DNA from: Candidatus Epulonipiscium sp.
GTDB taxonomy: Bacteria > Bacillota_A > Clostridia > Lachnospirales > Cellulosilyticaceae
DNA: 64,000 bases
Assembly (NCBI GenBank): GCA_012841565.1
Contig: DUUM01000090.1
Span: 62,001-126,000 of the forward strand
Direction: 5' to 3'
Position numbers and translations under genes: made by a program. Shown in pieces: positions 16,598 through 25,391 of this stretch. Position 1 is the stretch's first letter. Every line of letters starts with the position of its first letter. The notes beneath the pieces are model-generated. The model saw only the letters and a list, made by a program, of their open reading frames with translations. It did no database searches and had not been told where the DNA came from.

Positions 16598-17893
16598 CTA
16601 GTTCGCAAATAATGCTGGGAGCCATAAACTAACTTCAGGAATAAAGGTAATCAGTAATAAAGTAATAATCATACAAACATAGAACGGTAATGTGGCTTTT
16701 ACAAGCCTTTCCATTGATACGCCTGAGACTGCAGAACCAATAAATAGAACTGAGCCAACAGGTGGTGTTAAAAGACCTATACCACAGTTTAAGACCATCA
16801 TAATACCGAACTGAATAGGATCAATCCCTATTGAAGTCGCAATTGGTAATAATATTGGCGTAGCAATTAATATGATAGGAGCCATGTCCATAATCATACC
16901 AAGAATTAAAAGGATAAGGTTTAAAAGTAAGGCCAGAATAATTGGATTATCAGTAAGACCTACAATTGCTGATGCCGCTAAATCTGGAACGTGTAATCTT
17001 GTTAAGCAATATCCAAAAATACTTGAAGTTGAAATTAAAATGAGGACAATTGAAAGCGTGTGGACCGCATCATCTAAAACTTTCCAAACGCCTTTCCAAT
17101 CAAGCCCCTTATAAATAAATACACTTACAAACAAACTATAAAAAACGGCAACCGCTGCAGATTCTGTAGCGGTAAACCAACCACCTACAACACCTACAAC
17201 AACAATTAAAACAGCTGCAAGGGCCCAAAAAGAAACGCTAAGCTGCTTAACTAAGTTTTTAATTGTAAAGGGTTCACCTTTTGGATAGTTTCTCTTAACA
17301 GAAATAATGTAAGAACCTATCATTAAAGTGACTGCTAAGATTGCTGCTGGTATATAACCTGCAAGGAAAAGACTTCCTACTGAAACACCACCTGCAGTGG
17401 TTGCATAAATAACCATATTATGACTTGGTGGAACCAATAGTCCCTCACATGATGATGTTATGGTAACTGCTGCTGAAAAGTCATCATCATACCCTTGCTC
17501 TACCATCATAGGAATTAAAATACTTCCAAGAGATGCTGTATCTGCTGCTGCTGATCCGGAAATTCCGCCAAAGAAGTAAGATGCAACGATGTTAACCATT
17601 GCCATTCCCCCACGCATCCATCCTACACAGGCGTTTGCTAGTGCAATCAGTTTGTCAGATATTCCACCTGATCCCATAAGGCATCCCATTGTAATAAAGA
17701 AAGGAACTGCCATAAGGCTAAAAGAACTAATCCCTTTTACCATCTGTTGCCCAATAATTGAAAGAGGTAGGCCTTGGTATAAAAGGCACAATAGAGACGA
17801 AAGCGCTACTGCATAAGCAATAGGAAATCTTAAAAATATCATTATAAAAAAGCTCGCTAGTAAAACCAATATTGCTATAGTATTTGCATCCAT
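16598..17893 (-). CDS. dctM: TRAP transporter large permease (DctM)
   Basis: A 431-residue DctM-family permease with about twelve membrane helices. FLRFPIAYAVALSSLLCLLY is near the N-terminus. Also typical are the conserved GGISGSAAADTASLGSILIP (about 104) and, later, MIMDMAPIILIATPILLPIA with NCGIGLLTPPVGSVLF. It forms the translocation path for an organic acid driven by sodium or protons. GGGAGG is 8 bp before the ATG. It follows dctQ by 2 bp. The substrate cannot be told from the sequence. Confidence 0.94.
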   Translation of the reverse strand: MDANTIAILVLLASFFIMIFLRFPIAYAVALSSLLCLLYQGLPLSIIGQQMVKGISSFSLMAVPFFITMGCLMGSGGISDKLIALANACVGWMRGGMAMVNIVASYFFGGISGSAAADTASLGSILIPMMVEQGYDDDFSAAVTITSSCEGLLVPPSHNMVIYATTAGGVSVGSLFLAGYIPAAILAVTLMIGSYIISVKRNYPKGEPFTIKNLVKQLSVSFWALAAVLIVVVGVVGGWFTATESAAVAVFYSLFVSVFIYKGLDWKGVWKVLDDAVHTLSIVLILISTSSIFGYCLTRLHVPDLAASAIVGLTDNPIILALLLNLILLILGMIMDMAPIILIATPILLPIATSIGIDPIQFGIMMVLNCGIGLLTPPVGSVLFIGSAVSGVSMERLVKATLPFYVCMIITLLLITFIPEVSLWLPALFAN

Positions 17894-17895
17894 GC

Positions 17896-18414
17896 CTATG
17901 CCTCCCTTACATAAAATCTTTTAATGTGGTTATAAATACCCTCTATTTCAAACACAAGCATGGCTATTCCTGCTAAAGGAACAGGGAAATACATCCAAAA
18001 TCTAGAAACACCTGGCATGCTTACATAAGATCCTTTTGAACCAATTTGTACTGCATACTTCCAACCTACAGATATCATAACTAGCGCAAGTCCTAAAATA
18101 GCTAGGTCTGCAACGATATCTAAAACGATTAGAATCTTTTCAGGTATATACTTATCAAACACCGTCATACGAATATGCGCATTTCTTCTTATGGCTAAAG
18201 CCGCCGAAAGAACTGCCATGTATGCCATTGACGTTAAAATAACTTCTTCACTCCATGCTGGATCTGGAATAAACGAAACATACCTCCCCAGTACCGACAT
18301 AGCTGTAATAAGAATATCAAGTATTAAAAGCAACTTACATGCTAAAAGAACAAAGTTATATACAGCATCATATACTGGCTTAATTTTATCAACTTTTTCA
18401 AAAATTTTCGGCAT
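17896..18414 (-). CDS. dctQ: TRAP transporter small permease (DctQ)
   Basis: A 172-residue protein with four membrane helices, typical of DctQ. The conserved WSEEVILTSMAYMAVLSAALAIR spans the second helix and the following loop. It pairs with DctM. An ATG nine codons upstream lies before the AAGGAGG site, so the start is MPKIFEKV at 18414. Between dctP and this gene is a hairpin (18435-18468) that probably lowers permease expression relative to the binding protein. Confidence 0.92.
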   Translation of the reverse strand: MPKIFEKVDKIKPVYDAVYNFVLLACKLLLILDILITAMSVLGRYVSFIPDPAWSEEVILTSMAYMAVLSAALAIRRNAHIRMTVFDKYIPEKILIVLDIVADLAILGLALVMISVGWKYAVQIGSKGSYVSMPGVSRFWMYFPVPLAGIAMLVFEIEGIYNHIKRFYVREA

Positions 18415-18434
18415 ATCTATCCTCCTTAAAAGGT

Positions 18435-18468
18435 TAGGCACAAAGGCTACACTTAGCCCTTGTACCTA
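18435..18468 (-). terminator. Intra-operon hairpin between dctP and dctQ
   Basis: A 14-position stem (TAGG-ACAA-GGCT / AGCC-TTGT-CCTA) with two mismatches and a 6-nt loop. Only a four-T stretch follows, so it is probably a partial terminator or an mRNA 3'-end stabiliser for dctP. Confidence 0.55.
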
Positions 18469-18534
18469 CTAATTATCCTACTAATATTATTATTCTATGT
18501 TTCGTTCTATCGTTAATTCTCTCTTTATTAGATA

Positions 18535-19611
18535 TTATTTCATATCTAAAATTCTTTGGTAAAGTTCAGCATTGTCTTTTGTAGACTCTTCAATAATTTC
18601 TTTACATGCTTCTTGCCAAGGTGTGATATCAGGAACATCTACAACATTAACACCGTCTGCTCTTAGCTCTGCTAATACTTTTTCTTCAGCTTCTTCAGAA
18701 ACTCTTCTGTTAAATTCTGATGTGTATTTACCTGCTTCTACAAGAATATTTTGTTGCGTTTCTGTAAGTTTAGCCCAAGCTTCATCTGTAATTACGACTT
18801 GGATTGCACCAAGTGTGTGACCATCAAGAATGATGTTTGGTGAAACTTCTGGAAATGCATTTGATTTATAGTTAGCGATTGGTTGCTCAGCGCCGTCTAC
18901 TACACCTGTTTGTAGTGCAGAATAAAGTTCACCAAATGATACAACTGTAGGAGAAGCGCCAAGTCCTTTTACCATACCATTCATAACTGGATCATTTGAC
19001 ACACGCATTTTCATACCCTTTAAGTCTTCTATTGTGTTAACTGGTTTAACTGTAAAGAAATGTCTAAATCCTTCTTCACCATAGAATAAACCTCTAACGC
19101 CACTACCATTTTCTTGTGATTCTAAAAGGAATTCTGGTGCTAACTCAGATGTTGCAAAATTCCAAAAGTGATCACGGCTTACAAATGTGTAAGGAACAGA
19201 AAGTAATTTTGATTTTTCACCGCCGTAGCTTGTAAGTGCAAATGCTGAGATACGAGAAATATCAATTGTTCCACCGCCACCAAGCATTGTATCAAGTACG
19301 TCGTTCTCTGAACCTAAAACACCACTTGCTTGAAGGTCAATTTTAATCATTCCACCTGAAAGTTCTTCAACTTTCTCTTTAAATGCTGTACCTGTTTGAC
19401 CAACAATAGTATCTAAAGGGTTAACTTCTGCATACACAAGTGTAATTGCTGGTCCTGCATCTGGCCCTGCTTCTGTTACTTCTTCTGGTGTAGCGTCTGT
19501 TTTAGGTGCTTCTTCAACCGGTTTTGGCTCTGTTGGTGTTTTTAACCCACAAGCTGATAATGACACTACTAATAATGCACTTAAAACGACTGCTGCTATT
19601 CTCTTTTTCAT
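18535..19611 (-). CDS. dctP: TRAP transporter substrate-binding lipoprotein (DctP)
   Basis: A 358-residue lipoprotein. The signal peptide MKKRIAAVVLSALLVVS ends in the lipobox LSAC, with Cys21 as the lipid anchor. A Pro/Glu/Ala-rich linker follows to about residue 55, then the DctP fold (ITLVYAEVNPLDTIVGQTG ... GLFYGEEGFRHFF ... KGMKMRVSNDP ... DGAEQPIANY). The conserved Arg in KMRVSNDP binds the substrate carboxylate in this family. The AGGAGG site 6 bp upstream fixes the start at 19611. First gene of dctP-dctQ-dctM-ycxB-like. Confidence 0.94.
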   Translation of the reverse strand: MKKRIAAVVLSALLVVSLSACGLKTPTEPKPVEEAPKTDATPEEVTEAGPDAGPAITLVYAEVNPLDTIVGQTGTAFKEKVEELSGGMIKIDLQASGVLGSENDVLDTMLGGGGTIDISRISAFALTSYGGEKSKLLSVPYTFVSRDHFWNFATSELAPEFLLESQENGSGVRGLFYGEEGFRHFFTVKPVNTIEDLKGMKMRVSNDPVMNGMVKGLGASPTVVSFGELYSALQTGVVDGAEQPIANYKSNAFPEVSPNIILDGHTLGAIQVVITDEAWAKLTETQQNILVEAGKYTSEFNRRVSEEAEEKVLAELRADGVNVVDVPDITPWQEACKEIIEESTKDNAELYQRILDMK

Positions 19612-19856
19612 ATTATTCCTCCTATTATGTTTGTTGGTGGCCACGATTTTCTCTACCACTCATCTTATATACTACCACATCTCTTGAAAAAAGGGAATAG
19701 CTTATTTTTAGTATATTTTCATAACTTCTTAGGTTCCTAACTTACATAATGTTGCTATTTACACAACAGTCAGATTCTTTCCCATAAAACACTCACAACA
19801 ACTCACATAATAACCTGTTATATATCACCATATGAAACGCTAATACTAGACCATAA
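19612..19856. promoter_or_regulatory. Region upstream of dctP, with tandem direct repeat
   Basis: No gene is visible. At 19791-19810 two 10-bp units, ACTCACAACA and ACTCACATAA, stand in tandem. This one-turn period fits a regulator site for the TRAP operon. I could not place a convincing -35/-10 pair for dctP. Confidence 0.35.
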
Positions 19857-19896
19857 AAAATTCGCACCCCTAGTAAATACTAAGAATGCGAATTTT
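19853..19896 (-). terminator. Terminator of the hypB operon
   Basis: A 10-bp stem AAAATTCGCA / TGCGAATTTT with a further imperfect inner pairing, then a T run on the minus strand, 12 bp past the stop codon at 19909. Confidence 0.85.
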
Positions 19897-19908
19897 ACTT
19901 GCTACTAC

Positions 19909-20241
19909 TTAAAGATTATTCACTTTAATTGTTTTCTTGTAGTAGTTTGTATGTGTGTAAATTTCTTCTTTTAATGGATTCTTTTTATCTTTCATTATTG
20001 TGTAAATCATATATGCAAAGACCCCTAGATTAAATATAAAGGAAATAACACTTAAAGTCATCCACATACTTGCCTTATACGTAGGAATTATTTGGAAAAG
20101 TGGACTTTTTTGAAAGTCAAATGATAAAGAGAACATTGCATATAAGGCTAATATTTGAGCTCTGTGCTGTAACCAAGCACCTTGTTTAAATACAAATTCT
20201 GAAATCATTGCAGCTGTTAAGATAGCAAATCCAGCATACAT
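19909..20241 (-). CDS. Small membrane protein of unknown function, start probably frameshifted
   Basis: The open frame from the first in-frame ATG gives 110 residues with two clear membrane helices (about 1-12 plus preceding text, and 58-82) and a Lys/Asn-rich tail. I do not recognise the family. Coding-like text continues upstream of that ATG for 14 codons (WNFAYVYNGISTRS) with no start codon before a stop. A good GGGGGAG site and ATG at 20287 lie one base out of frame with it. Removing one base at 20284 would give MWNFAYVYNGISTRSMYAG. Last gene of the hypB-flavoprotein-hypA operon. Confidence 0.6.
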   Translation of the reverse strand: MYAGFAILTAAMISEFVFKQGAWLQHRAQILALYAMFSLSFDFQKSPLFQIIPTYKASMWMTLSVISFIFNLGVFAYMIYTIMKDKKNPLKEEIYTHTNYYKKTIKVNNL

Positions 20242-20312
20242 AGATCTTGTTGAAATGCCGTTATAAACATAGGCAAAGTTCCATCATTAACTCCCCCTAT
20301 TAATTAATTAAT

Positions 20313-20654
20313 TTAGCAAGCAACAATTTCTTTTATGTTAAACTCTTCTCCTGATATGATTTCATACGCTTCTCCCCCGCATTTGGGGCATATCTTTCTA
20401 TGCTCAATAATGTTATAGACTTCATTACACGTCTCGCATTCCCCCTTTGCTGGGAGCTGTATAATTTCTAACTTTGTCTCCTCGTAGGGCGTTTCACTAA
20501 CAGCTGCCGGATAACACTCTTCAATAAACCTGGGTATTGCCTGCGATAATTGACCAATCTCTAATATAATTTTTTCGACCTTTTCAAGGTTGTTTTCTTT
20601 TACAAAATTATCTACTACTTTTATAACTTCGTATACAATTCCTAATTCATGCAT
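20313..20654 (-). CDS. hypA: Hydrogenase nickel incorporation protein HypA
   Basis: A 113-residue nickel metallochaperone. It begins MHELGIVYEV; His2 of the MHE motif is the nickel ligand in the family. The zinc site is Cys73/Cys76 and Cys89/Cys92 (CETC ... CPKC). Standard length. With HypB it delivers nickel to NiFe hydrogenase large subunits. It starts 4 bp after the flavoprotein gene, with GAGGT before the ATG. No hydrogenase structural gene is in the window. Confidence 0.93.
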   Translation of the reverse strand: MHELGIVYEVIKVVDNFVKENNLEKVEKIILEIGQLSQAIPRFIEECYPAAVSETPYEETKLEIIQLPAKGECETCNEVYNIIEHRKICPKCGGEAYEIISGEEFNIKEIVAC

Positions 20655-20658
20655 ATGA

Positions 20659-23400
20659 TTACCTCGTTTTAGTAAATGGATTTACTTTATTTGCAGTAAT
20701 TTTAACTTTTCGAACAATCGTATTTTTAATAACCGCTTTTGGCAATTTATCAATCTCAAAACCTTTAACATCATGAACTCTTTCAAGTGAAATGGCATCA
20801 AACTTGCATTTGAGCGTACAAGCTCCGCAACCAACACATAGATATTCATCTCGTTTAGTAACACCACAGCTCAGGCATCTTTGCGTTTCTTTCTTGATTT
20901 GTTCTTCTGTTAAAGTTCCTCTTAAGTCTTTGAAGGTTGTTTTTGCTTGTTTACCATCAACATGATCAATCTTTTGTCTTGCTACGCCATCATATCCTTC
21001 TATTTCTGCTAAGTTTGATTTATCCAGCACTGTATATGAATGGGTATCTCTACCAAATACTAAGGATTGCCCATTTTGTACAAATCTGTGTATTGAAACA
21101 GCGCCCTCTTTACCTGCTGCTATAGCATCAATTGCAAATCTTGGACCCGCTGCAACATCTCCCCCTGCAAAAATATCTGCTTGTGACGTTTGTAGTGTAA
21201 TCGGATTAATTTCAATGGTTCCTCTAGCTGCTAATTTTACCCCTTCGTTTTCTAAAAGGTTTCCATAGTCAAAAGTTTGACCTACGGATAATAATACATA
21301 ATCACATGGCACTACTTTTGTATCCTTCTCATCAAACTGAGGATTAAACTTGCCGTTTTCATCCCATATTATAAGACAACGTTTAAACTCAACACCTGTT
21401 ACTTTTCCATTTTCAGTAATAACCTTTGTTGGTCCCCAAGAGTTGTTAATGTTAATATCTTCGCTTAATGCCTCTTCAACTTCTTCAACATGAGCTGGCA
21501 TATACTTTCTAGATTCTAAACAAAATAGGTCTGTTTGAGATACGCCATCTAGTCTAACTGCCGTTCTTGCAACGTCTATTGCAACGTTACCACCACCTAT
21601 AACAATAACTTTACCTGCTACTTTTGTTTCTTCTCCTAAGTTAACGGTTCTTAGGAAGTCTACGCCGCTAATGACTGCTTCTGTATCTTCTCCATCTATT
21701 CCTAATGCTCTACCTGCATGAGCTCCTATTGCGATAAAGAAAGCATTAAATCCTTTGTCCCTAAGATTTTGGATGGTTAGGTCCTTGCCAATTTCAACGC
21801 CAGTTTCAAACTTGACGCCCATTTCTTTTATAACATCAATTTCTGCTCCAATGACATCTTTTTCAAGTCTATAGGATGGAATCCCTAAGGTTAACATTCC
21901 GCCTAGTTGTTTTTGTTTTTCAAACACAGTTACGTCATATCCGTCTATTGCAAGGTCATAAGCGCAAGTGAGTCCTGCTGGACCTGCCCCAATAATAGCG
22001 ACTTTTTTATCACTATAGTCATGTCTTTTTCTTGGTATATATCTTGTTTCTTTATTTAGATCCTGCTCCGCAATAAACTTCTTAATATCATCAACAGCTA
22101 CTGCCTCATCTATGTCGCCACGTGTACAATCTTCTTCACATAACTTTGGACAAACACGACCACAAACTGCAGGTAGAGGGTTATGGCTTTTAATGAGTTC
22201 TAATGCTTCTGTATATTTTCCTTGTGAAGCAAGTTTTACGTAGCCTTGTACTGGAATATGTGCCGGGCAGTTTGTAATACAAGGTGCAGTACCTGAGTCT
22301 AGTGTGTTTTTTCTATTGATTCTGTAGTCACTGTTCCATTTATCTTCTTTCCACTCTGTATTTTTAGGTGTTATCTTAATGATTTGTTCATCTATTGGTG
22401 TAACAGAACATAATTTTTGTCCAAGTCTAAGGGCATTGGTTGGACAGACATCCACACACTCCCCACAAGCCACACATTTACTCTCATCTATAACCGCTTT
22501 ATAGTTTGATCTTACAATGTCGTTATTAATAAATTCATTGGCAAGTCGCATTGCATAACAGCCACAGCCGCAACAGTTACAAATCGCATGGGTATGACCT
22601 GGCGTATCTAAGTTTGGAATAGAGTGCATTAAGCCATTATCTTCTGCTGCTCTTATTATCTCAAAAGCTTCTTCTCTTGTTATTTCACGGCCACGGCCTG
22701 TTTTTATGTAGTACTCAGCTGCGTGGTCTAATTGTACACACATCTCTTCCTTTAAATGTCCGCACCCTTCCCCCATAGATTCACGGGATGTTCTACAAGA
22801 GCAGTCTGATACTGAAAATCTTGTCGCTTCATTTAAATGCTGTGAAACTTCTTCATAAGAAGCTCTTTTTGAATTGCCATCAATAGCTCTTTGAATAGGT
22901 AGTACCCGCATAGGACCACCGCCTATAGGCATAATACCAGCTGCCATAGGTCCTTTTCTACTTCCAAAATAGTAAAATGCCTGTGCTACTTCTGGATGTT
23001 TAGCAACAAGTTCTTTATTATTATTAATCATCTCTAAGTGTCCTGGAACAAAAATATCTTGCCAGTATACATCTACACCGTCTACTGTATTAACGAAGGC
23101 AACCCCTGTCCAAGCAATGTAATCAAGGGCTTCTTTAACTTTTTCGTAAGGCTCTCCAGATGCTTTTGCAACATCTTCCGCACTCACCTTTTCACGGAAC
23201 TTTAAGTGCATTGCAATTTTAGCTTGATAGGCATCAATGATTGACTCAAGAGCATAATATTCAGGTCCGAAGGGAATAACAGCCCTAGAGCTTCCAGCCT
23301 TTGTTCTTCCTATCTTATTTGCTAAATCAACAATTTCTTGTCTGTATTCTCTACCATCAACTTCATCCCATGTTAACGCAATCTTAAATTCTTTTGACAT
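20659..23400 (-). CDS. Multidomain Fe-S/FAD oxidoreductase, GltD-like
   Basis: A 913-residue fusion. Residues 1-190 are a mostly helical, unassigned region. Residues 195-285 are a Cys-rich part (VSDCSCRTSRE ... ICNCCGCGCY). A [4Fe-4S] motif CVACGECVDVCP lies at 309-320. A GltD-type N-terminal Fe-S domain follows (CITNCPAHIPVQGYV, CGRVCPKLCEEDC; 370-450). Two Rossmann domains bind FAD (AIIGAGPAGLTCA, 468) and NAD(P)H (VIVIGGGNVAIDVA, 598). GGDVAAGPRFAIDAIAAGK is near 746, and a C-terminal cluster region carries CLSCG and CVGCGACTLKCK. It resembles NAD(P)H-dependent glutamate synthase small subunits and their ferredoxin-linked relatives. Set between hypB and hypA with 2-4 bp gaps, it may pass electrons to or from a hydrogenase (inference). 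Confidence 0.85.
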   Translation of the reverse strand: MSKEFKIALTWDEVDGREYRQEIVDLANKIGRTKAGSSRAVIPFGPEYYALESIIDAYQAKIAMHLKFREKVSAEDVAKASGEPYEKVKEALDYIAWTGVAFVNTVDGVDVYWQDIFVPGHLEMINNNKELVAKHPEVAQAFYYFGSRKGPMAAGIMPIGGGPMRVLPIQRAIDGNSKRASYEEVSQHLNEATRFSVSDCSCRTSRESMGEGCGHLKEEMCVQLDHAAEYYIKTGRGREITREEAFEIIRAAEDNGLMHSIPNLDTPGHTHAICNCCGCGCYAMRLANEFINNDIVRSNYKAVIDESKCVACGECVDVCPTNALRLGQKLCSVTPIDEQIIKITPKNTEWKEDKWNSDYRINRKNTLDSGTAPCITNCPAHIPVQGYVKLASQGKYTEALELIKSHNPLPAVCGRVCPKLCEEDCTRGDIDEAVAVDDIKKFIAEQDLNKETRYIPRKRHDYSDKKVAIIGAGPAGLTCAYDLAIDGYDVTVFEKQKQLGGMLTLGIPSYRLEKDVIGAEIDVIKEMGVKFETGVEIGKDLTIQNLRDKGFNAFFIAIGAHAGRALGIDGEDTEAVISGVDFLRTVNLGEETKVAGKVIVIGGGNVAIDVARTAVRLDGVSQTDLFCLESRKYMPAHVEEVEEALSEDININNSWGPTKVITENGKVTGVEFKRCLIIWDENGKFNPQFDEKDTKVVPCDYVLLSVGQTFDYGNLLENEGVKLAARGTIEINPITLQTSQADIFAGGDVAAGPRFAIDAIAAGKEGAVSIHRFVQNGQSLVFGRDTHSYTVLDKSNLAEIEGYDGVARQKIDHVDGKQAKTTFKDLRGTLTEEQIKKETQRCLSCGVTKRDEYLCVGCGACTLKCKFDAISLERVHDVKGFEIDKLPKAVIKNTIVRKVKITANKVNPFTKTR

Positions 23401-23402
23401 TT

Positions 23403-24068
23403 TTATGCCTCCCTATTTAATTCTTCTTTAATCCAATTAGTCCATGCTTCTACACCTTCACCTGTTTTAGCAGATAGTGGGAAAATCACAATATCTTTGT
23501 TTAACTTTCTTACTCTTTCTTCAAGCAAATCAAATTTAAAATCAAAATGCTCAAGAGCATCTATTTTACTAACAATGAGCACATCTACCTTACCAAATAT
23601 TTTAGGATATTTTAAGGGTTTGTCATCTCCTTCAGGGACACTTAGGATGGCAACATTTTTCATAGCCCCTGTATCGTATCCTGCTGGGCAAATAAGATTG
23701 CCTATATTTTCTAGGAAAACTAAATCTAATTCTTCTACTCCCAGTTCATCAATGCCTTGTTTTGTCATAGTGGCATCTAAATGGCACATGCCCCCAGTAT
23801 GTAATTGGATTGCTTTTGCCCCAGCCTCTTGAACCGTCCTAGCATCTACATCAGAATCAATATCCGCTTCTAATACACCTATTTTAATTTCGTCTTTCAA
23901 GGCCTTGATGGTACTAACAAGGGCTGTTGTTTTTCCACTTCCTGGTGAGGACATAATATTAATTAAAAAGACACCCTGCTTTTTGAGTTCATCCCGAGTT
24001 GCCTGAGCAACTTTTGAATTATCCTCATGTATATCTTTTTTTATTGTAAAAGTTTTAAATTCATTCAT
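23403..24068 (-). CDS. hypB: Hydrogenase nickel incorporation GTPase HypB
   Basis: A 221-residue SIMIBI-class GTPase. The P-loop is SSPGSGKT (40-47), the switch region EADIDSDVDARTVQEAGAKA and the metal-binding GGMCHLDATM lie mid-protein, and the G4-like VSKIDA follows. It lacks the N-terminal His-rich or CxxCGC nickel store of some HypB proteins. It hydrolyses GTP to drive nickel transfer from HypA to hydrogenase. First gene of the operon, with its own promoter, AAGGAGG before the ATG, and 2 bp to the flavoprotein gene. Confidence 0.94.
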   Translation of the reverse strand: MNEFKTFTIKKDIHEDNSKVAQATRDELKKQGVFLINIMSSPGSGKTTALVSTIKALKDEIKIGVLEADIDSDVDARTVQEAGAKAIQLHTGGMCHLDATMTKQGIDELGVEELDLVFLENIGNLICPAGYDTGAMKNVAILSVPEGDDKPLKYPKIFGKVDVLIVSKIDALEHFDFKFDLLEERVRKLNKDIVIFPLSAKTGEGVEAWTNWIKEELNREA

Positions 24069-24121
24069 TTTTTTCCTCCTTAAGTTGTTTTTGCCTGTTT
24101 TGACTTAATTAGATTAAATTC

Positions 24122-24150
24122 ATTATATCAACTTCAATAAGGCTTAACAA
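24122..24150 (-). promoter_or_regulatory. hypB operon promoter
   Basis: TTGTTA, a 17-bp spacer and a perfect TATAAT on the minus strand, about 55 bp before the hypB start. Confidence 0.7.
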
Positions 24151-24218
24151 TCAAAGCTTGTTGTGCTCTTTTTGTTCCCATTTACTTTACCAATGAGTTT
24201 ACACTCCATAAAACATAT

Positions 24219-24241
24219 AAGAGCTTAGCAGTAAAGCTCTT
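24219..24241. repeat. Short hairpin between divergent operons
   Basis: AAGAGCTT and AAGCTCTT separated by 7 nt, between the divergent hypB and transposase-like promoters. On the plus strand TTCTC follows. The role is unclear; the remaining bases of this 325-bp gap hold only the two promoters. Confidence 0.4.
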
Positions 24242-24321
24242 TCTCATATATTTAACCGTATTATGTGTTAACAAAATATCAAAGTAAACTTTCTTTATTT
24301 TTACCCTTTTCTCTTGCAAAA

Positions 24322-24350
24322 TTGAACCCTACACGATACACTGTTATTAT
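24322..24350 (+). promoter_or_regulatory. Promoter of the transposase-like/FAD/DUF4317 operon
   Basis: TTGAAC, a 17-bp spacer and TATTAT. It implies a transcript start near 24357, which rules out the longer reading frame from 24265 and supports the GTG start at 24394. Confidence 0.65.
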
Positions 24351-24393
24351 AAGTAAGATGTTCTATAAACGATACAATAATGAAGGTGATGAT

Positions 24394-25380
24394 GTGCAAA
24401 AAGACTTTAGATTTAAAATAATTTCAGAAGGGTTAAAAAATGGCGTCAGTATCACTTGCAGAAAGTATAACATCTCAAGGACACTTTATTACCGCTGGCT
24501 AAAAAGATATAAAGCCAAAGGTATTGATGGTTTAGTAGATGTGAAAAAGGATTTTATACCTCTAAATAAAACAGATTCAAAAACAGAGGAGGCACTTCTT
24601 AATCTTATAAAAGAATACCCTCACTATGGACCAAAGGCTTTAAACTACTTATTTGATGAACTTGGATACAATATAAGTGAATCAGCCGTCTATAATATTA
24701 TGAAAAGAAATAATCTCACGAAAAAAGTAGAACGTATTAATTACGCCAAAAAACAAGTCCCTACTACGCCAGCTGTTCCAGCCTTAGATAAGCTCAGTAG
24801 TGGAGAGTGCTGGATTTTTTGGACCACTGAATATGGCTATTATGAAAACCTAGGAAATATATACGAATATACCTTGTATGATTTAAAAAGCAGGATTGCC
24901 TGCACAAGGCTATATAAAGAAATAGCCCTAAAAAACTTCGAAGATCTTTTAACGGCTGTTGCTATGCCTATTGCAAATGCACTTCATCTTGAAATAAACT
25001 TTTTATATTTTTTTGAGAATGATAAAATATCAAAACAACTAGGCAGAACCTTTAACTCCAAAATAAATACCCTTATTATAGACAATGCCTTTGATTTTAA
25101 AATACATACTTTACTTTCTGATAATGAAGACTTTGGGGCGATTGATACCCTAAGAAATAACTATACAGAAGGTTGCCTATCCTTTTTAATAAAACTCAAC
25201 CAAACAGAACTAACATTTGGCGATCTTAAGTTAAAGTTTCAGGATTATCTTAGAGATTATAATCTAAGCAATAAATCTATATTTGATGGGGAAGCATACT
25301 CCCCTGTTGACTATCATAACAAGCTCACAAATACTAAACTTATCTTGCCTCTTTGGGCATACATCAACCGCAAATACTAA
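24394..25380 (+). CDS. IS481/IS3-like transposase relative, apparently without catalytic residues
   Basis: A 328-residue protein from a GTG start preceded by GAAGGTG. Residues 1-55 are a helix-turn-helix (ISEGLKNGVSITCRKYNISR, then YYRWLKRYKAKGIDGL). Residues 65-110 are the second helical domain of IS481/IS3-type transposases (EYPHYGPKALNYLFDELGYN ... VYNIMKRNNL). The rest aligns loosely with an RNase H-like integrase core (YEYTLYDLKSRIACTRLY). Where active enzymes have W-x-x-D, this one reads WIFW, and the TDNG segment is replaced by FENDKI, so the DDE triad appears lost. No terminal inverted repeats were noticed. It stands first in a three-gene operon, which suggests a domesticated DNA-binding role. 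Confidence 0.6.
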   Translation: MQKDFRFKIISEGLKNGVSITCRKYNISRTLYYRWLKRYKAKGIDGLVDVKKDFIPLNKTDSKTEEALLNLIKEYPHYGPKALNYLFDELGYNISESAVYNIMKRNNLTKKVERINYAKKQVPTTPAVPALDKLSSGECWIFWTTEYGYYENLGNIYEYTLYDLKSRIACTRLYKEIALKNFEDLLTAVAMPIANALHLEINFLYFFENDKISKQLGRTFNSKINTLIIDNAFDFKIHTLLSDNEDFGAIDTLRNNYTEGCLSFLIKLNQTELTFGDLKLKFQDYLRDYNLSNKSIFDGEAYSPVDYHNKLTNTKLILPLWAYINRKY

Positions 25381-25391
25381 AGGAGAGCCAT

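Noticed and set aside
24069..24321. A nickel or cobalt riboswitch upstream of hypB
   Set aside because: Only a promoter and one short hairpin are visible; no multi-helix conserved leader was recognised, and the leader is too short.
24265..24393. Longer start for the transposase-like gene
   Set aside because: This stretch holds a TTGAAC-17-TATTAT promoter, so it would not be fully transcribed; the GTG at 24394 has a ribosome binding site.
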